Source: Pseudomonadota bacterium (GTDB lineage Bacteria > Myxococcota_A > Polyangia > Polyangiales > Polyangiaceae). Taken from it: a stretch of 64,000 nucleotides of DNA. The translations under genes and the position numbers were made by a program. Location: positions 1 through 64,000 of the forward strand of contig JAEYWK010000111.1 of assembly GCA_023431345.1 (NCBI GenBank). The letters are read 5' to 3'. The notes beneath the pieces were generated by a model that saw only the letters and a program-made list of their open reading frames with translations, was not told the origin of the DNA and ran no database searches. Every line of letters begins with the position of its first letter. Positions within the stretch are counted from its first letter, which is position 1. This document shows positions 1-8,808 of the stretch, one piece after another.

Positions 1-123
1 CAGCGCGATTCCGTCCAGAAACGTGCAAGCTCCGCGCGGGCGATGACCAACGCCGCCCCGCCATCCCCCTCACGCAGCTTGCGCGAGATCCCGCATCCGT
101 CCCTCAGCTACGCTGCGCGGTAA
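1..123 (+). CDS. possible C-terminal end of a truncated CDS
   Basis: Frame 1 is open from the window edge to a TAA at 121-123, giving about 40 residues that end in SLSYAAR. A hairpin followed by five T residues begins 17 bases after the stop, as expected for the end of a plus-strand gene. The peptide is Ser/Arg/Pro-rich and matches no family I recognise. Another frame is also open here, so in GC-rich DNA this could be chance; the terminator is the main support. Confidence 0.25.
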   Translation, partial: QRDSVQKRASSARAMTNAAPPSPSRSLREIPHPSLSYAAR

Positions 124-139
124 CACCCGAGCAACGACG

Positions 140-175
140 AAACCGCCAAGAGCCGCGAGGCTCCTGGCGGTTTTT
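140..175 (+). terminator. intrinsic terminator
   Basis: An inverted repeat pairs AAACCGCCA-GAGCC with GGCTC-TGGCGGTTT around a GCGA loop, with one unpaired/mismatched position, and runs into TTTTT on the plus strand. It would end a plus-strand transcript entering from before the window. Because the outer arms also end in an A run on the other side, it may work in both directions and also serve the minus-strand gene ending at 196. Confidence 0.7.
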
Positions 176-195
176 CGCATTTCTAGCTCGCGAGC

Positions 196-1080
196 TCAGC
201 GGCGGCGGCGTGCGATGGCAGCGCCGGCCAGCATCATGCCGAGCAGCGCGGCGCCGGCGCCGGCGGGTCCGCCCGGGACGGTCGTGCAGCTGGCGGAGGC
301 GGAGCCCTCGGCTTCGCCTTCACAGCTGTTGCCGGAGCACTCGCCCATCGCCGAGCCCCGCGCCGTCACGTCCACGTTGGCGGTGATCGTGTCGTTCAAG
401 GCCGCGATACACGAGTCGAGGTTGCCGCCGTGATCGACGTACTGGCCGTCGCAGAACACAGCGCCGTCAGGCTTCTTGCAGGCGGCCTCGCAGTCGACCT
501 TGAGGCGCCCCTTGCACTCGGCGTAGCCATCGGCGCGGCACGACACCTGACACTTGGCTTCGGCCTTACCCTGGCAAGAGCCCTCACAGCGCGCCTTGCA
601 CTTAGCGTCGCACTTGGCCGATGGCGGCGTGCCTTTGCAGCTCGCTTCACACTTGCCCGACATCGACGCTTTGCAAGAGGCCTCGCATTCGCCCTTGGCT
701 TCGGAGCCGTTCGCCTTGCCCGAGCACTCGCCCGCGCAGTGGGCTTGGATTTCGCCTTCGCACTCGGCCTTGCAATCGAAGCGACCCGGGTCCACCTCGC
801 ATTCACCCGTGCACGACGCCTCACAGTCCGCGCTGCAGCTCACGTCGACGTCGACCTTGCACTCGCCGTTGCACTCGGCCTCGAGCTCCACCGAGCAGGC
901 CAGCGCCAGATCAGGGGGCTCACAATGCGCGGTGCAGCCGCCCTCGACCTCGACCTTACATTCGGCTTGGGCCTCGACGTTGATGTTGCCGCAGTCGGAC
1001 AAGCCTGCGTGAGCATTGCCGCTCCAAACGCCGAGCGACAGACACAATCCGGTTGCCGCGAATCTCAGGGCTAGCTTCAT
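196..1080 (-). CDS. secreted Cys-rich repeat protein with MYXO-CTERM-like tail
   Basis: A 294-residue exported protein of unknown function. It has an N-terminal signal peptide (cleavage near NAHA-G). The mature part carries over 30 cysteines, mostly as C-x3-C pairs (CNGEC, CSADC, CEASC, CTGEC, CAGEC) spaced 4-9 residues apart and interleaved with Glu/Lys/Ala. The C terminus is a small hydrophobic segment followed by RRRR, preceded by a Cys and GG, which resembles the MYXO-CTERM surface-sorting signal of myxobacteria. The start was set at the second of two adjacent ATGs because GGAGG lies 6 bases before it; the first ATG (1083) is also possible. The regular cysteine spacing suggests a disulphide-rich rod or metal-binding surface protein; that is inference. 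Confidence 0.75.
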   Translation of the reverse strand: MKLALRFAATGLCLSLGVWSGNAHAGLSDCGNINVEAQAECKVEVEGGCTAHCEPPDLALACSVELEAECNGECKVDVDVSCSADCEASCTGECEVDPGRFDCKAECEGEIQAHCAGECSGKANGSEAKGECEASCKASMSGKCEASCKGTPPSAKCDAKCKARCEGSCQGKAEAKCQVSCRADGYAECKGRLKVDCEAACKKPDGAVFCDGQYVDHGGNLDSCIAALNDTITANVDVTARGSAMGECSGNSCEGEAEGSASASCTTVPGGPAGAGAALLGMMLAGAAIARRRR

Positions 1081-1271
1081 CATTTTCCTCCAAGTAAGCG
1101 TGCCTGGCGCCTCGCGCGCCTCGACCCTAAAGTTTACCCGCCGCTGCCCCGCCGTCTTCCCACAAATGCCTCAGGGCCCGCGAGACGTAGGCGTAAACGC
1201 GCGAAAGGCGTCGCGTTTTGCGACAAATGATCTCTAGTCCACGAGGGGCCCTCGCCCAGGGCCGCTCGTCG

Positions 1272-1784
1272 TCAGGACTGTGACTTGGAGGACAGGACCT
1301 CGAGCTCGGGGCTCGAGCTCGTCACGGAGCGCATGACGCCACTCTTGCCGCTCGAAAATCTCACCCGCACGTTCACATGCGTGCCGCCCAGCTCTTCACA
1401 CAAGGTGCCTGCGAGCGCGAACAGCTCATGCCGCGAAATATCGAGCTCCTGTCCATCGCCGGCGAGCACGAGCTCGGCTTCGTGCGAGGGCCCCATGGCG
1501 CTCAGCAGCGCGCGCGCCACGCTCCTACGTAACGAGGCGCGCTCGCGATTGCCGGCGTCGGCCAGCACCATCACACCAACACGAACGCTTGGGCCGCTGC
1601 GCGCCGTCGCTTCTTCGATGCGATGCACGGCGCGGGCCTCGAACGCGCTGAGCGACTCGGCGCGAGCCTCTGCGATCACGACCGCGTTTGGCGCGAGCCG
1701 CTGATATTCGCCGATCCACACGGGCCAGGCCGCGCCTGCCTCCAAGACGACGATGGATAGCAAATCGTCGCGGTTCTCCAGCAT
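1272..1784 (-). CDS. hypothetical protein, paralogue of the 6886-7404 product
   Basis: A 170-residue soluble protein with no signal peptide or membrane segment. I do not recognise a named family. The pattern is alternating hydrophobic strands and helices (SIVVLEAGAAWP near the start, VRVGVMVLAD in the middle, THVNVRVRF near the end), an alpha/beta look. The plus-strand gene at 6886 has the same block order: an ES-x-x-AF helix, a central G-V/A-L-hydrophobic strand, a long Arg/Ala helix ending AL-x-x-M, then a terminal V-x-V-x-FxS strand. GAGGG sits about 5 bases before the ATG, so the start is well supported. The Ser-rich tail is probably disordered. Confidence 0.7.
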   Translation of the reverse strand: MLENRDDLLSIVVLEAGAAWPVWIGEYQRLAPNAVVIAEARAESLSAFEARAVHRIEEATARSGPSVRVGVMVLADAGNRERASLRRSVARALLSAMGPSHEAELVLAGDGQELDISRHELFALAGTLCEELGGTHVNVRVRFSSGKSGVMRSVTSSSPELEVLSSKSQS

Positions 1785-2009
1785 TTTTCCCTCAACCCGC
1801 CACGCTAGCGGGCGCCACTGACCGTTGACCGAAAACCACGCTGGTCACTCGCTGCAGCGCGCGAAAAATCGCACGCCACAAAAAGTTTCCCAGGGTTTTT
1901 CATCTATCCGCTTTTGGTCTCGGCACGTCAACCCAAAATCGAGCAACGCCTCACTCGGCTCCGCCCCGTAGCCCCGCAGCCGCAGCCCCCGCAGCCGGGC
2001 GGTGCGGGT

Positions 2010-3479
2010 CTAGTAACCGAAGTCGGGCGTGCCGCCCTTGGGGGGCGAGGCCTTGCTCGGCGGCTTGGCAGGCGCGGCAGCGGGAGCCTTGGCAGGGGCA
2101 GCCTTGGGTGCTGGCGGGCGCGTCGCCGTAACCTTGGCGTCGGGCGCCGCCACAGGCGCGCTCGGCGGCGCGACCGAAGCGCTCGGCGCTACCACCGCGC
2201 TCGGCGCTGGGGCCGCAGGCGCGATCTCTGGCTTCGGCTCTAGCTTCGGCTCATCCCCCGCGGGCGCGCTCGGCTTATCCGCAGTCGACTTATCCACAGT
2301 CGCAGCGCTCGGCTCCGGCTCCGCTTTCTTTCCGAGGACGGAGTAGGCACCGAACGCGGCTCCGCCCATCACCAGCACGCCCACCACCGCCAGCGCGGCG
2401 ACGAGCCCCGCGCTGCTCTTCTTCGGTAGCCCGGGCGCGACGTTCGGCTGCGAGCTGGCCCAGTTGCCACTCGTTCCCGCACCGGCTGTCGGGGACGCTC
2501 CGGGTTGGCTCACGGAGGGGTCGATGTGCGCTTGCGAGCTCATCGGCCCGCGCGCAGTGCCCGTGGGGAGCAGGCCGGCAGCGGCGGCATCGGCCGCGGG
2601 CGGCACCGAGACGGCGGCGCCGCTACGCATCCAGGCGTCGAGGGCCTTGATGAACTCGTTCGTCGTCTGGAAGCGCTGCGTCAGGTCGCGAGTCATCGAC
2701 TTCGCGATGATGCTCGAAAACGCCGGATCGAGGTCCGGCACGATCGTCTCGGGAGGCGGCACGTCGGAGAGCACGATCTTGAACATCAGCTGATTGAACG
2801 TGCCGGCGTCGAACGGCACCCGCCCCGTGATGGCCTCGTACAAGATGACGCCGACGGAATAGATGTCGCTCCGCTGATCGGCCTCTGCGCTGCCGCTCGC
2901 TTGCTCGGGCGACATGTAATAGGGGGTGCCCATGACGGCGCCGGTGCGCGTCATTTTCATCCCGTCTCCCGAAAGCTGGTTGAACTTCGAGATGCCGAAG
3001 TCGATGATCTTCACGTAGTCGTGAACGCCAGCCTTCTCGCGCAAGATGAAGATGTTGTCGGGCTTCAAATCACGGTGAATGATCCCGGCCGCGTGCGCCG
3101 CGCCCAGCCCTTCGAGCACCTGGCGAATGACGGGCGTCGCTTCGTGCGGCGTGAGCCGTCCGCGGCCCTTGATGCGCGACGACAGCGGCTCACCATCGAG
3201 ATACTCCATGATGATGAAATGATCACCGTCGGGCAGCTGCCCGAGGTCGAGCACTTCCAGGATGTGATCGTTGCCGATGCGCCCCGCGGCCTGCGCCTCG
3301 CGTTCGAAGCGCTGCATCACCTCTTGGTTGCCGGTGTAGGCGGCGTGCAGCACCTTGATCGCGACCTTGCGGTTGATGCGTACGTTCTCGCCCGCGTAGA
3401 CCGCCCCCATACCGCCTTCGCCAATCAATTTGACGATTCGGTACTTCGCGTCGATCATTTGGCCGGGTTCTAGGGACAT
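2010..3479 (-). CDS. transmembrane Ser/Thr protein kinase
   Basis: A 489-residue Hanks-type kinase of the PknB-like bacterial class. The catalytic domain covers about residues 13-285: glycine loop GEGGMG (20-25), ATP lysine K42 in VAIK, catalytic HRDLKPDN (D137), DFG (160-162), and an activation segment leading to SPEQ. A Pro/Ala/Ser linker follows, then one membrane segment at roughly 360-385 and an extracytoplasmic tail of Ala/Pro/Lys low complexity with no recognisable sensor fold. GAGG 7 bases before the ATG supports the start. It is monocistronic, with about 150 bp on its upstream side. The partner is unknown; the simple tail may be a wall-spanning spacer. Confidence 0.93.
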   Translation of the reverse strand: MSLEPGQMIDAKYRIVKLIGEGGMGAVYAGENVRINRKVAIKVLHAAYTGNQEVMQRFEREAQAAGRIGNDHILEVLDLGQLPDGDHFIIMEYLDGEPLSSRIKGRGRLTPHEATPVIRQVLEGLGAAHAAGIIHRDLKPDNIFILREKAGVHDYVKIIDFGISKFNQLSGDGMKMTRTGAVMGTPYYMSPEQASGSAEADQRSDIYSVGVILYEAITGRVPFDAGTFNQLMFKIVLSDVPPPETIVPDLDPAFSSIIAKSMTRDLTQRFQTTNEFIKALDAWMRSGAAVSVPPAADAAAAGLLPTGTARGPMSSQAHIDPSVSQPGASPTAGAGTSGNWASSQPNVAPGLPKKSSAGLVAALAVVGVLVMGGAAFGAYSVLGKKAEPEPSAATVDKSTADKPSAPAGDEPKLEPKPEIAPAAPAPSAVVAPSASVAPPSAPVAAPDAKVTATRPPAPKAAPAKAPAAAPAKPPSKASPPKGGTPDFGY

Positions 3480-3633
3480 CGGAGCGCCTCGCGTGGCTCG
3501 TCCGCGGGCGCCCCGGCGCCGGCTGGCGCCCTGGCCCCGCGGCCGCAGCTCGAAGAAATGGGTGTGCGATAGGATACGTGGCTTTGCCCGGCGCGGTTTA
3601 GCATCTCGCTCGAAAAGAGCGCCGGGCTCCCCA

Positions 3634-5547
3634 TCAGGCCGCCTGCTCGCCGCGCCGACGGCGCCGGACAGCCACCGCCAACGCGGCTGCCGCTAGCCAG
3701 GCCAGCTCGGTGGAGCTGGACGACGTGGGGACGCTGCAGGAGCAGCCGCCGGGCTTGCGTACGAACACGTGCTCCGGCACCTCGGGGCTGCCAGCGGCGT
3801 TCTGACCGGTGCCGCCCTTGCCCGGCTCGCTGCTGTCGCCTGCCGAGGCGGTAGGCTCGGCGCCCGCTCCGCCATGGCCGCTGCTTTCCCCGGCGCCGCC
3901 GCTACTGCCGCCGGTGCTCGCCCCTTCTCCGCCCTCGCCCGTTTCATTGCCGGCGCCGCCGCCTCCAATGTCGATGGGCTCGCACACGCCCTTGGCGCAA
4001 ATGCCGTCAGCTCCCGAGCTCGTCTCGCACTCGGCGTTGTCCGGCTTGCGAGGCTCGTCACAGTTGCCGGTCTTCGGGTTGCAGGTACCAGGCAGGTGAC
4101 AGCTATCGAGCGCGGTGCAGGCCTTCTCCGTACCGCCGCACTTACCGGCGTCGCACGTGTCGTTCTCGGTGCAGCCGTCGTTGTCGTCGCAGCGGGTTCC
4201 GCTGAGGTTGACGTGCTTGCAGCCGGTGTTGACGTCGCAGCTGTCCTCGGTGCAGGGGTTGCCGTCGTCGCAGTTGATGGGCTCTCCCTTCTCGCATTTT
4301 CCACCCCGACACTCGCTGTTGACGTGGCAGCGGTCGGCGAGGCAAGAAGTGCCGTCCTCGACGTTGATCGGCTTACACACGTCCGATTCGCAAGCGTCGA
4401 CGGTGCACACATTGTCGTCGTTGCAGTCCTTACCCGAGACGAACGTGCACTTACCTGAGACGCAGCGGTCGCCCGTCGAGCAGGCGTTGCCGTCGTCGCA
4501 GGGCGTATTGTTCGCCACCGCGTTGTTGACGCAGCGCGCGAGGGTGTTGTCGCACGAGTCGCTGGTACAAGGGTTGTTGTCGTTGCAGTTGGGGGTGCCG
4601 GTACCCAGGCACTTACCGTTGCTGCACTTGTCGACCACCGTGCAGAACAGGCCGTCGTTGCAGTCGGTGCCGTTGGCGACGGGCGTGTGAATACACCCTG
4701 CAACGACGTCGCACGAGTCGTCGGTGCACGGGTTGTTGTCGTCACAATCCACTTTGTCGCCCGTGCAGCTGAGGCCACTACAGCTGTCGCCGGTCGTGCA
4801 CTTGTTACCGTCGTCGCACGACCCCGGCACCGGCGTCTTGGCTGCGCAAACACCGCTGACGCACGAATCGCCGGTGCAAACGTTCGCGTCGTCACAGCTC
4901 TTGCATTTGACGAGGCCGCCCTTGGCCGTGCTGACGCCGCACTGCGACACCGTATTGCCGCGTTGGCAAACGCCCTTGCTGTCGATGCAGCCCGTGCAGC
5001 ACTCGCCGGCGTTGCAGGCACCGCTCTCGTCGCTGCAGGGGTCGCCGTCGGCTAGGGGAGCGCTCAGACATTCACCGCCCTTGCACGCGTACTTCTCGCA
5101 AGTATTGCCGCCGTCGCAGTTCTTGCACTCCGAGCCCCCAGCGCCGCAACTACCGACGTCGGGCGACGAGACGCACTCGTACGCGCCCTTGCCCACCTGT
5201 TTGAAGCAGCCCGCGCAGCAGACCGGATGAGCGGCGCCCGGGTTCGTCACGCACGTGCCCGTGCCACCGCTCGCGGGCCTGCAGCTCGAAAGCTCGGTGG
5301 CGTCCGTGTAGTTGCAGGTGTTCTTGATCAGGATGTCGCACGTGGCCTTCACGCAAGGCCCGAAGTCCGTACAGGTCTTGGTGCCACAGACGAGAGGCTG
5401 GGAAACGCTGCCCACGCTCTCTGCCTGCGTGCCTTCGGCGGCGTCCGACGAGCAGCCAACCATGGCCAAGAGCATGAGCGCGCCGGCCAGAGCCGCGCTG
5501 GTCGCCAGCTTCACGACGCCCCGTTGACTGCCTCGATTTTTCATCAT
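3634..5547 (-). CDS. Cys-rich repeat lipoprotein with MYXO-CTERM tail
   Basis: A large exported protein of about 637 residues. The lipoprotein signal ends in a lipobox-like LLAMVGC. The body is built from many short Cys/Asp modules of the form C-x-D-x-N-x-C-x-x-D-x-C (CDDGNPCTEDSCD, CNDNNPCTSDSCD and similar), a calcium-binding-like repeat common in myxobacterial surface proteins. A Gly/Ser/Glu-rich linker follows, then GGCSCSVP, a hydrophobic stretch and RRRRR, a good MYXO-CTERM sorting signal. An upstream in-frame ATG exists at 5604, but GAGGAG precedes the ATG pair at 5544-5547 and the lipoprotein signal fits there. It lies about 60 bp after the TPR/PEGA-like gene at 5608, probably in one transcript. 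Confidence 0.88.
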   Translation of the reverse strand: MMKNRGSQRGVVKLATSAALAGALMLLAMVGCSSDAAEGTQAESVGSVSQPLVCGTKTCTDFGPCVKATCDILIKNTCNYTDATELSSCRPASGGTGTCVTNPGAAHPVCCAGCFKQVGKGAYECVSSPDVGSCGAGGSECKNCDGGNTCEKYACKGGECLSAPLADGDPCSDESGACNAGECCTGCIDSKGVCQRGNTVSQCGVSTAKGGLVKCKSCDDANVCTGDSCVSGVCAAKTPVPGSCDDGNKCTTGDSCSGLSCTGDKVDCDDNNPCTDDSCDVVAGCIHTPVANGTDCNDGLFCTVVDKCSNGKCLGTGTPNCNDNNPCTSDSCDNTLARCVNNAVANNTPCDDGNACSTGDRCVSGKCTFVSGKDCNDDNVCTVDACESDVCKPINVEDGTSCLADRCHVNSECRGGKCEKGEPINCDDGNPCTEDSCDVNTGCKHVNLSGTRCDDNDGCTENDTCDAGKCGGTEKACTALDSCHLPGTCNPKTGNCDEPRKPDNAECETSSGADGICAKGVCEPIDIGGGGAGNETGEGGEGASTGGSSGGAGESSGHGGAGAEPTASAGDSSEPGKGGTGQNAAGSPEVPEHVFVRKPGGCSCSVPTSSSSTELAWLAAAALAVAVRRRRRGEQAA

Positions 5548-5607
5548 CCGCTTGTTACTCCTCGAAAATAAGCTCGAAAGCTCCCGACCAAAGCGCCTTC
5601 GCAAGTA

Positions 5608-6696
5608 TCAGAACGCGCCTCGCACCCCGACTGCCCCGAACCCGACGTAGGGCGCCACGAACGCTGACTTCGTCTCGTCCTTCTTCAGCGAGAGCACGAA
5701 CAAAGTCACGCCCGCCGCCACGCCCACGCCGCCCACCACGTAGCCCACGATGCCGAGCGTCTTGGCGCTCCTCGCCTTGTCGTCGAGATCGTCGACGTTC
5801 CTCGCCTCGGGGCTCTCGGCGTCGCAGAGGTTCCCGCACTGCGCATCGAGCTCAGCCGCAGCCTTATCGGCGTCTTTCCGGTTGCTCGACGACTTGAGGA
5901 CGAACACCGTACCGAGCGCGAGCCCGGCCGCGCCCACGCCGAAGCCGACGTAGGATCCGATGCGCAGTCCATTGCCGCCGCTCGAGCCCGCGTCGCTCGG
6001 CGCCCCCCCGCTCGGCCCCACCATCACGCTGCCGCCTGTCGGCGCCGGCGCGGGGGCTAGGGGACCGGCCGCCGGCGCGGCGGTACCGTCGACCTCGAGC
6101 TTGATGGTCACGGCTGCCGATCCGGCGTCTTTGAGGGAGGCCGTGACCGGAGCGGCTTTGAAGCCCGTCGCGGTGGCGGTGATGCTGTGGTCACCGGGAT
6201 CGATCGGCTGCGGCACGCCGAGCAGCACCGCCGGCACGGGCTGACCGTCGACGGCGACCACGAGGTCTTTCGCGTCGCCAGCGCCCTCGACCTTGATGGT
6301 GAGGCGCCCGATGCGCGGCTCGACCTGTTTGCGCTCTTCCTCCGCGCTGATCTGCGCGTCGCGGAAGGCCTGCGGCGCGTTCGGCGCTAGCTGCTCTTTG
6401 ATGATCTTCATGTAGGCCTCGCGAGCCTTCACGAATTGACCGAGCTTGGCGTGCGCGCGCGCCATGAACAGCAGATGCGGCGGCGCGTGCACCAGCGATT
6501 CCGCCTTCGAGAATAGATCGACCGCGTCTTTGAAGCGCCCCTCGTTGAAGGCCAGCGCGCCCTCGGTAGCGAGCGTCCGCGCGCCCGCGCGCTGCTCGTC
6601 AGTTTGCGCCCAAGCTGGTGAAACGGCGCCGAGCAAGCATGCACCCAGCGCAGTCACGGCGAACAAAGAACGCGTCGTCAGCAGAGTCCCTCTCAT
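5608..6696 (-). CDS. TPR and PEGA-like domain membrane protein
   Basis: About 362 residues. A signal peptide (ending SPAWAQ) is followed by tetratricopeptide-type helices (FNEGRFKDAVDLFSKAE and LGQFVKAREAYMKI), then a beta-rich PEGA-like segment (RLTIKVEG...VVAVDGQPVP...IDPGDHSITATATGF), a Pro/Gly-rich linker, and two C-terminal membrane helices flanking a Cys-containing charged loop. This layout is very common in myxobacterial envelope proteins of unknown role. The ATG at 6696 was chosen over 6717 because an AAGG lies 6 bases before it and the signal peptide then starts cleanly (MRGTLLTTR). The lipoprotein at 5547 follows, probably as an operon. Confidence 0.82.
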   Translation of the reverse strand: MRGTLLTTRSLFAVTALGACLLGAVSPAWAQTDEQRAGARTLATEGALAFNEGRFKDAVDLFSKAESLVHAPPHLLFMARAHAKLGQFVKAREAYMKIIKEQLAPNAPQAFRDAQISAEEERKQVEPRIGRLTIKVEGAGDAKDLVVAVDGQPVPAVLLGVPQPIDPGDHSITATATGFKAAPVTASLKDAGSAAVTIKLEVDGTAAPAAGPLAPAPAPTGGSVMVGPSGGAPSDAGSSGGNGLRIGSYVGFGVGAAGLALGTVFVLKSSSNRKDADKAAAELDAQCGNLCDAESPEARNVDDLDDKARSAKTLGIVGYVVGGVGVAAGVTLFVLSLKKDETKSAFVAPYVGFGAVGVRGAF

Positions 6697-6817
6697 GCAA
6701 ACCTTATATACTAACACACGCCATTTGGGTTTACCTCGCGCAGATGCGCGGCTCCGCGTTTCGCCCGCGCGCGCCAGTTTCTCGGCGCGGCGCTTTTTCG
6801 TTCGGCCTTTTTGGCCT

Positions 6818-6843
6818 GGGAATTTGGCCGGGGAATTTGGCCG
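6818..6843. repeat. two exact 13-bp tandem units in a divergent promoter region
   Basis: GGGAATTTGGCCG occurs twice head to tail, directly followed by GGGAGGG. It lies in the 190-bp gap between the divergent genes starting at 6696 and 6886. It may be a repeated regulator-binding site or a slippage product; nothing in the sequence decides between these. Confidence 0.6.
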
Positions 6844-6885
6844 GGGAGGGAGAGAGGCTCTACATGTAGGTGCGAGGAAGTAGCC

Positions 6886-7404
6886 ATGCGCAACAAGAAG
6901 ACCGCCCGCAGCTCCGGCTCAGCTCACCCCCGCGAGCCGCACCGAGGCCTGTTGATTGCCGTAGAGCTCGGCGCGGCCTTTCCGCACGTGGCCTCCGCTG
7001 AAGCCGCCAGTGAGCAGCGCAAGGTGCTCACCCAGCGCGACGGTGAGTCGCCTGCCGCCTTCGCCGACCGGGTCAGCGCGAGCCTCGACGGCCTGTTCGG
7101 GAAGGGCATCTCGCTCGGGGCGCTGCTCGTCGCTTGCAACGAACGCGCGGACGCCCACGCCGCCGAGGCGCGGCGAAAGCTCGCCGAAATCGCGCTCGGT
7201 TGCATGGCCAAGCACCAGACGGGCCGGGCCAGCTTCGTGACCCCGGAGCGTAGCAGCGGGCGAGTCCGCCAAGCGCTCACGTCTTTGGCGCAGGGCCTGC
7301 ACGACGAGTGGCGCACGGCCGGGCTCGACGTCACCGTGGACTTCCGGAGCCGCGCGACCAGCGAAGCGGCGCGGGGCTTCCTGTACACGGCGCGCGTCGC
7401 TTGA
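6886..7404 (+). CDS. hypothetical protein, paralogue of the 1272-1784 product
   Basis: A 172-residue soluble protein with a basic N terminus and no export signal. GAGGAAG six bases before the ATG fixes this start; the upstream open frame is not needed. It shares block order with the minus-strand protein at 1272: an opening LLIAVELGAAFP strand, ESPAAFADRV helix, ISLGALLVACNE strand, long helix ending LGCM, and closing LDVTVDFRSR strand. I know no characterised family with this pattern. It converges on lpd (13 bp between stops) with no functional link visible. Confidence 0.7.
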   Translation: MRNKKTARSSGSAHPREPHRGLLIAVELGAAFPHVASAEAASEQRKVLTQRDGESPAAFADRVSASLDGLFGKGISLGALLVACNERADAHAAEARRKLAEIALGCMAKHQTGRASFVTPERSSGRVRQALTSLAQGLHDEWRTAGLDVTVDFRSRATSEAARGFLYTARVA

Positions 7405-7417
7405 TCGCCTCGCGACG

Positions 7418-8806
7418 CTAGATGTGAATCGCGCGTCGATCGACCGACAGCGCGGCTTCCTTCAGCACTTCGGCGAGCGTCGGGTGCGCGTGCGACGAGC
7501 GCGCGATGTCCTCCGCGCTGGCCGAGAACTCGATGGCGACGGCGGCCTCCGCGATCAAGTCGCCGGCGCGCGGCCCGATGATGTGCACGCCCAAGATGCG
7601 ATCCGTCTGGGCGTGAGCCAAGATCTTCACTCGACCTTCCGTGGCGCCGAGCGCGCGGGCGCGGCCGTTGGCCATGAACGGAAATGAGCCCTTCTTGAAG
7701 GGCACGCCCTGCGCCGACAGCTCCTCCTCGGTCTTGCCAACCGAGGCGATCTCCGGGTGCGTGTAGACGATGCCCGGGATGGCGTCGTAGTTCACGTGAC
7801 CGAAGCCAGTCACGATCTGCTCCACGCAGGCGATGCCCTCTTCCTCGGCCTTGTGGGCCAGCATCGGCCCTCGCACCACGTCACCGATGGCATAGAAGCC
7901 CGGCACGTAGGTGCGGAACTGATCGTCGATGGGGATGCGCCCGCGCGGATCGAGCTCGATACCTACCGACTCCAGACCCAAGCCCTCGGTGTTCGGGGTA
8001 CGCCCGACGGCGAGCAGCACGCGGTCACAGCGCACGCTCTCCTGGCCATCGACGCCGACGACGACTTCGTCGCCGTCGCGCACGGCGGAGGTGACGCGCG
8101 CGCCGAGCTTGAACTCGATGCCCTGCTTCTCGAAGGTGCGCTCCGCCTCGCGCGCGATCTCCGTGTCCATGCCGGGCAGGATGCGCTCGAGGTACTCGAG
8201 CACCGTCACCTTGGCGCCCAAGCGTCGCCAGACCGAGCCGAGCTCGAGCCCGATGTAACCGGCGCCGATCACGACCAAGTGCTTCGGCACCTCCGGGTAG
8301 CTCAGCGCCTCGGTGCTGCCGCCGATGCGATCACCGTCGAGCTCGACGCCGCGCAGCGACGCGACCTTGCTCCCCGTCGCGATGAGCACGTGCTTAGCGC
8401 CAATCTCTTGCGTGGCGCCGTCCGGCCCCGTCAGCGTCACCCGCCCCGGACCGACGATCTTGCCGTGCCCGTGGTAGCGCGTGACGCGATTCTTCTTGAA
8501 CAGCCCCGCCACGCCCTGGGTCAGGCCGCTGACGATGCCGTCTTTGCGCTGCAGCATGCGTGGCAGATCCAGCTCTACGCCGCCGACCTTGACCCCGAAG
8601 TCGGCCAGCGCGTGGCGCGCCTCGTAGTAGCGCTCGCTCGACTCGAGCAGAGCCTTGCTCGGGATGCAGCCGACGCGCAGGCACGTTCCACCGAGCGCCG
8701 CCTCGGCGTCGATACAGGCCGTATCGAGGCCCAGCTGCGCGGCGCGGATCGCGGCCACGTAGCCGCCAGGGCCTGCGCCAATCACGAGCAGATCATGGCT
8801 CGCCAC
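7418..8806 (-). CDS. lpdA: dihydrolipoyl dehydrogenase (E3)
   Basis: A 462-residue FAD-dependent flavoprotein that reoxidises the lipoyl groups of the 2-oxoglutarate dehydrogenase complex and reduces NAD. It shows the FAD-binding GAGPGG (10-15), the redox disulphide C42/C47 in GGTCLRVGCIPSK, a second nucleotide-binding motif (VVIGAGYIGLELGSV), the ATG-type FAD motif (AIGDVVRGPMLAHKA) and the C-terminal catalytic His-Glu pair in HAHPTLAE. The start is set at a GTG two bases after the sucB stop, since the protein then begins VASHDLLVIG as in other E3 proteins; the ATG 42 bases earlier would overlap sucB. It is the last gene of sucA-sucB-lpd and is probably translationally coupled. Confidence 0.97.
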   Translation of the reverse strand: MASHDLLVIGAGPGGYVAAIRAAQLGLDTACIDAEAALGGTCLRVGCIPSKALLESSERYYEARHALADFGVKVGGVELDLPRMLQRKDGIVSGLTQGVAGLFKKNRVTRYHGHGKIVGPGRVTLTGPDGATQEIGAKHVLIATGSKVASLRGVELDGDRIGGSTEALSYPEVPKHLVVIGAGYIGLELGSVWRRLGAKVTVLEYLERILPGMDTEIAREAERTFEKQGIEFKLGARVTSAVRDGDEVVVGVDGQESVRCDRVLLAVGRTPNTEGLGLESVGIELDPRGRIPIDDQFRTYVPGFYAIGDVVRGPMLAHKAEEEGIACVEQIVTGFGHVNYDAIPGIVYTHPEIASVGKTEEELSAQGVPFKKGSFPFMANGRARALGATEGRVKILAHAQTDRILGVHIIGPRAGDLIAEAAVAIEFSASAEDIARSSHAHPTLAEVLKEAALSVDRRAIHI

Positions 8807-8808
8807 GA

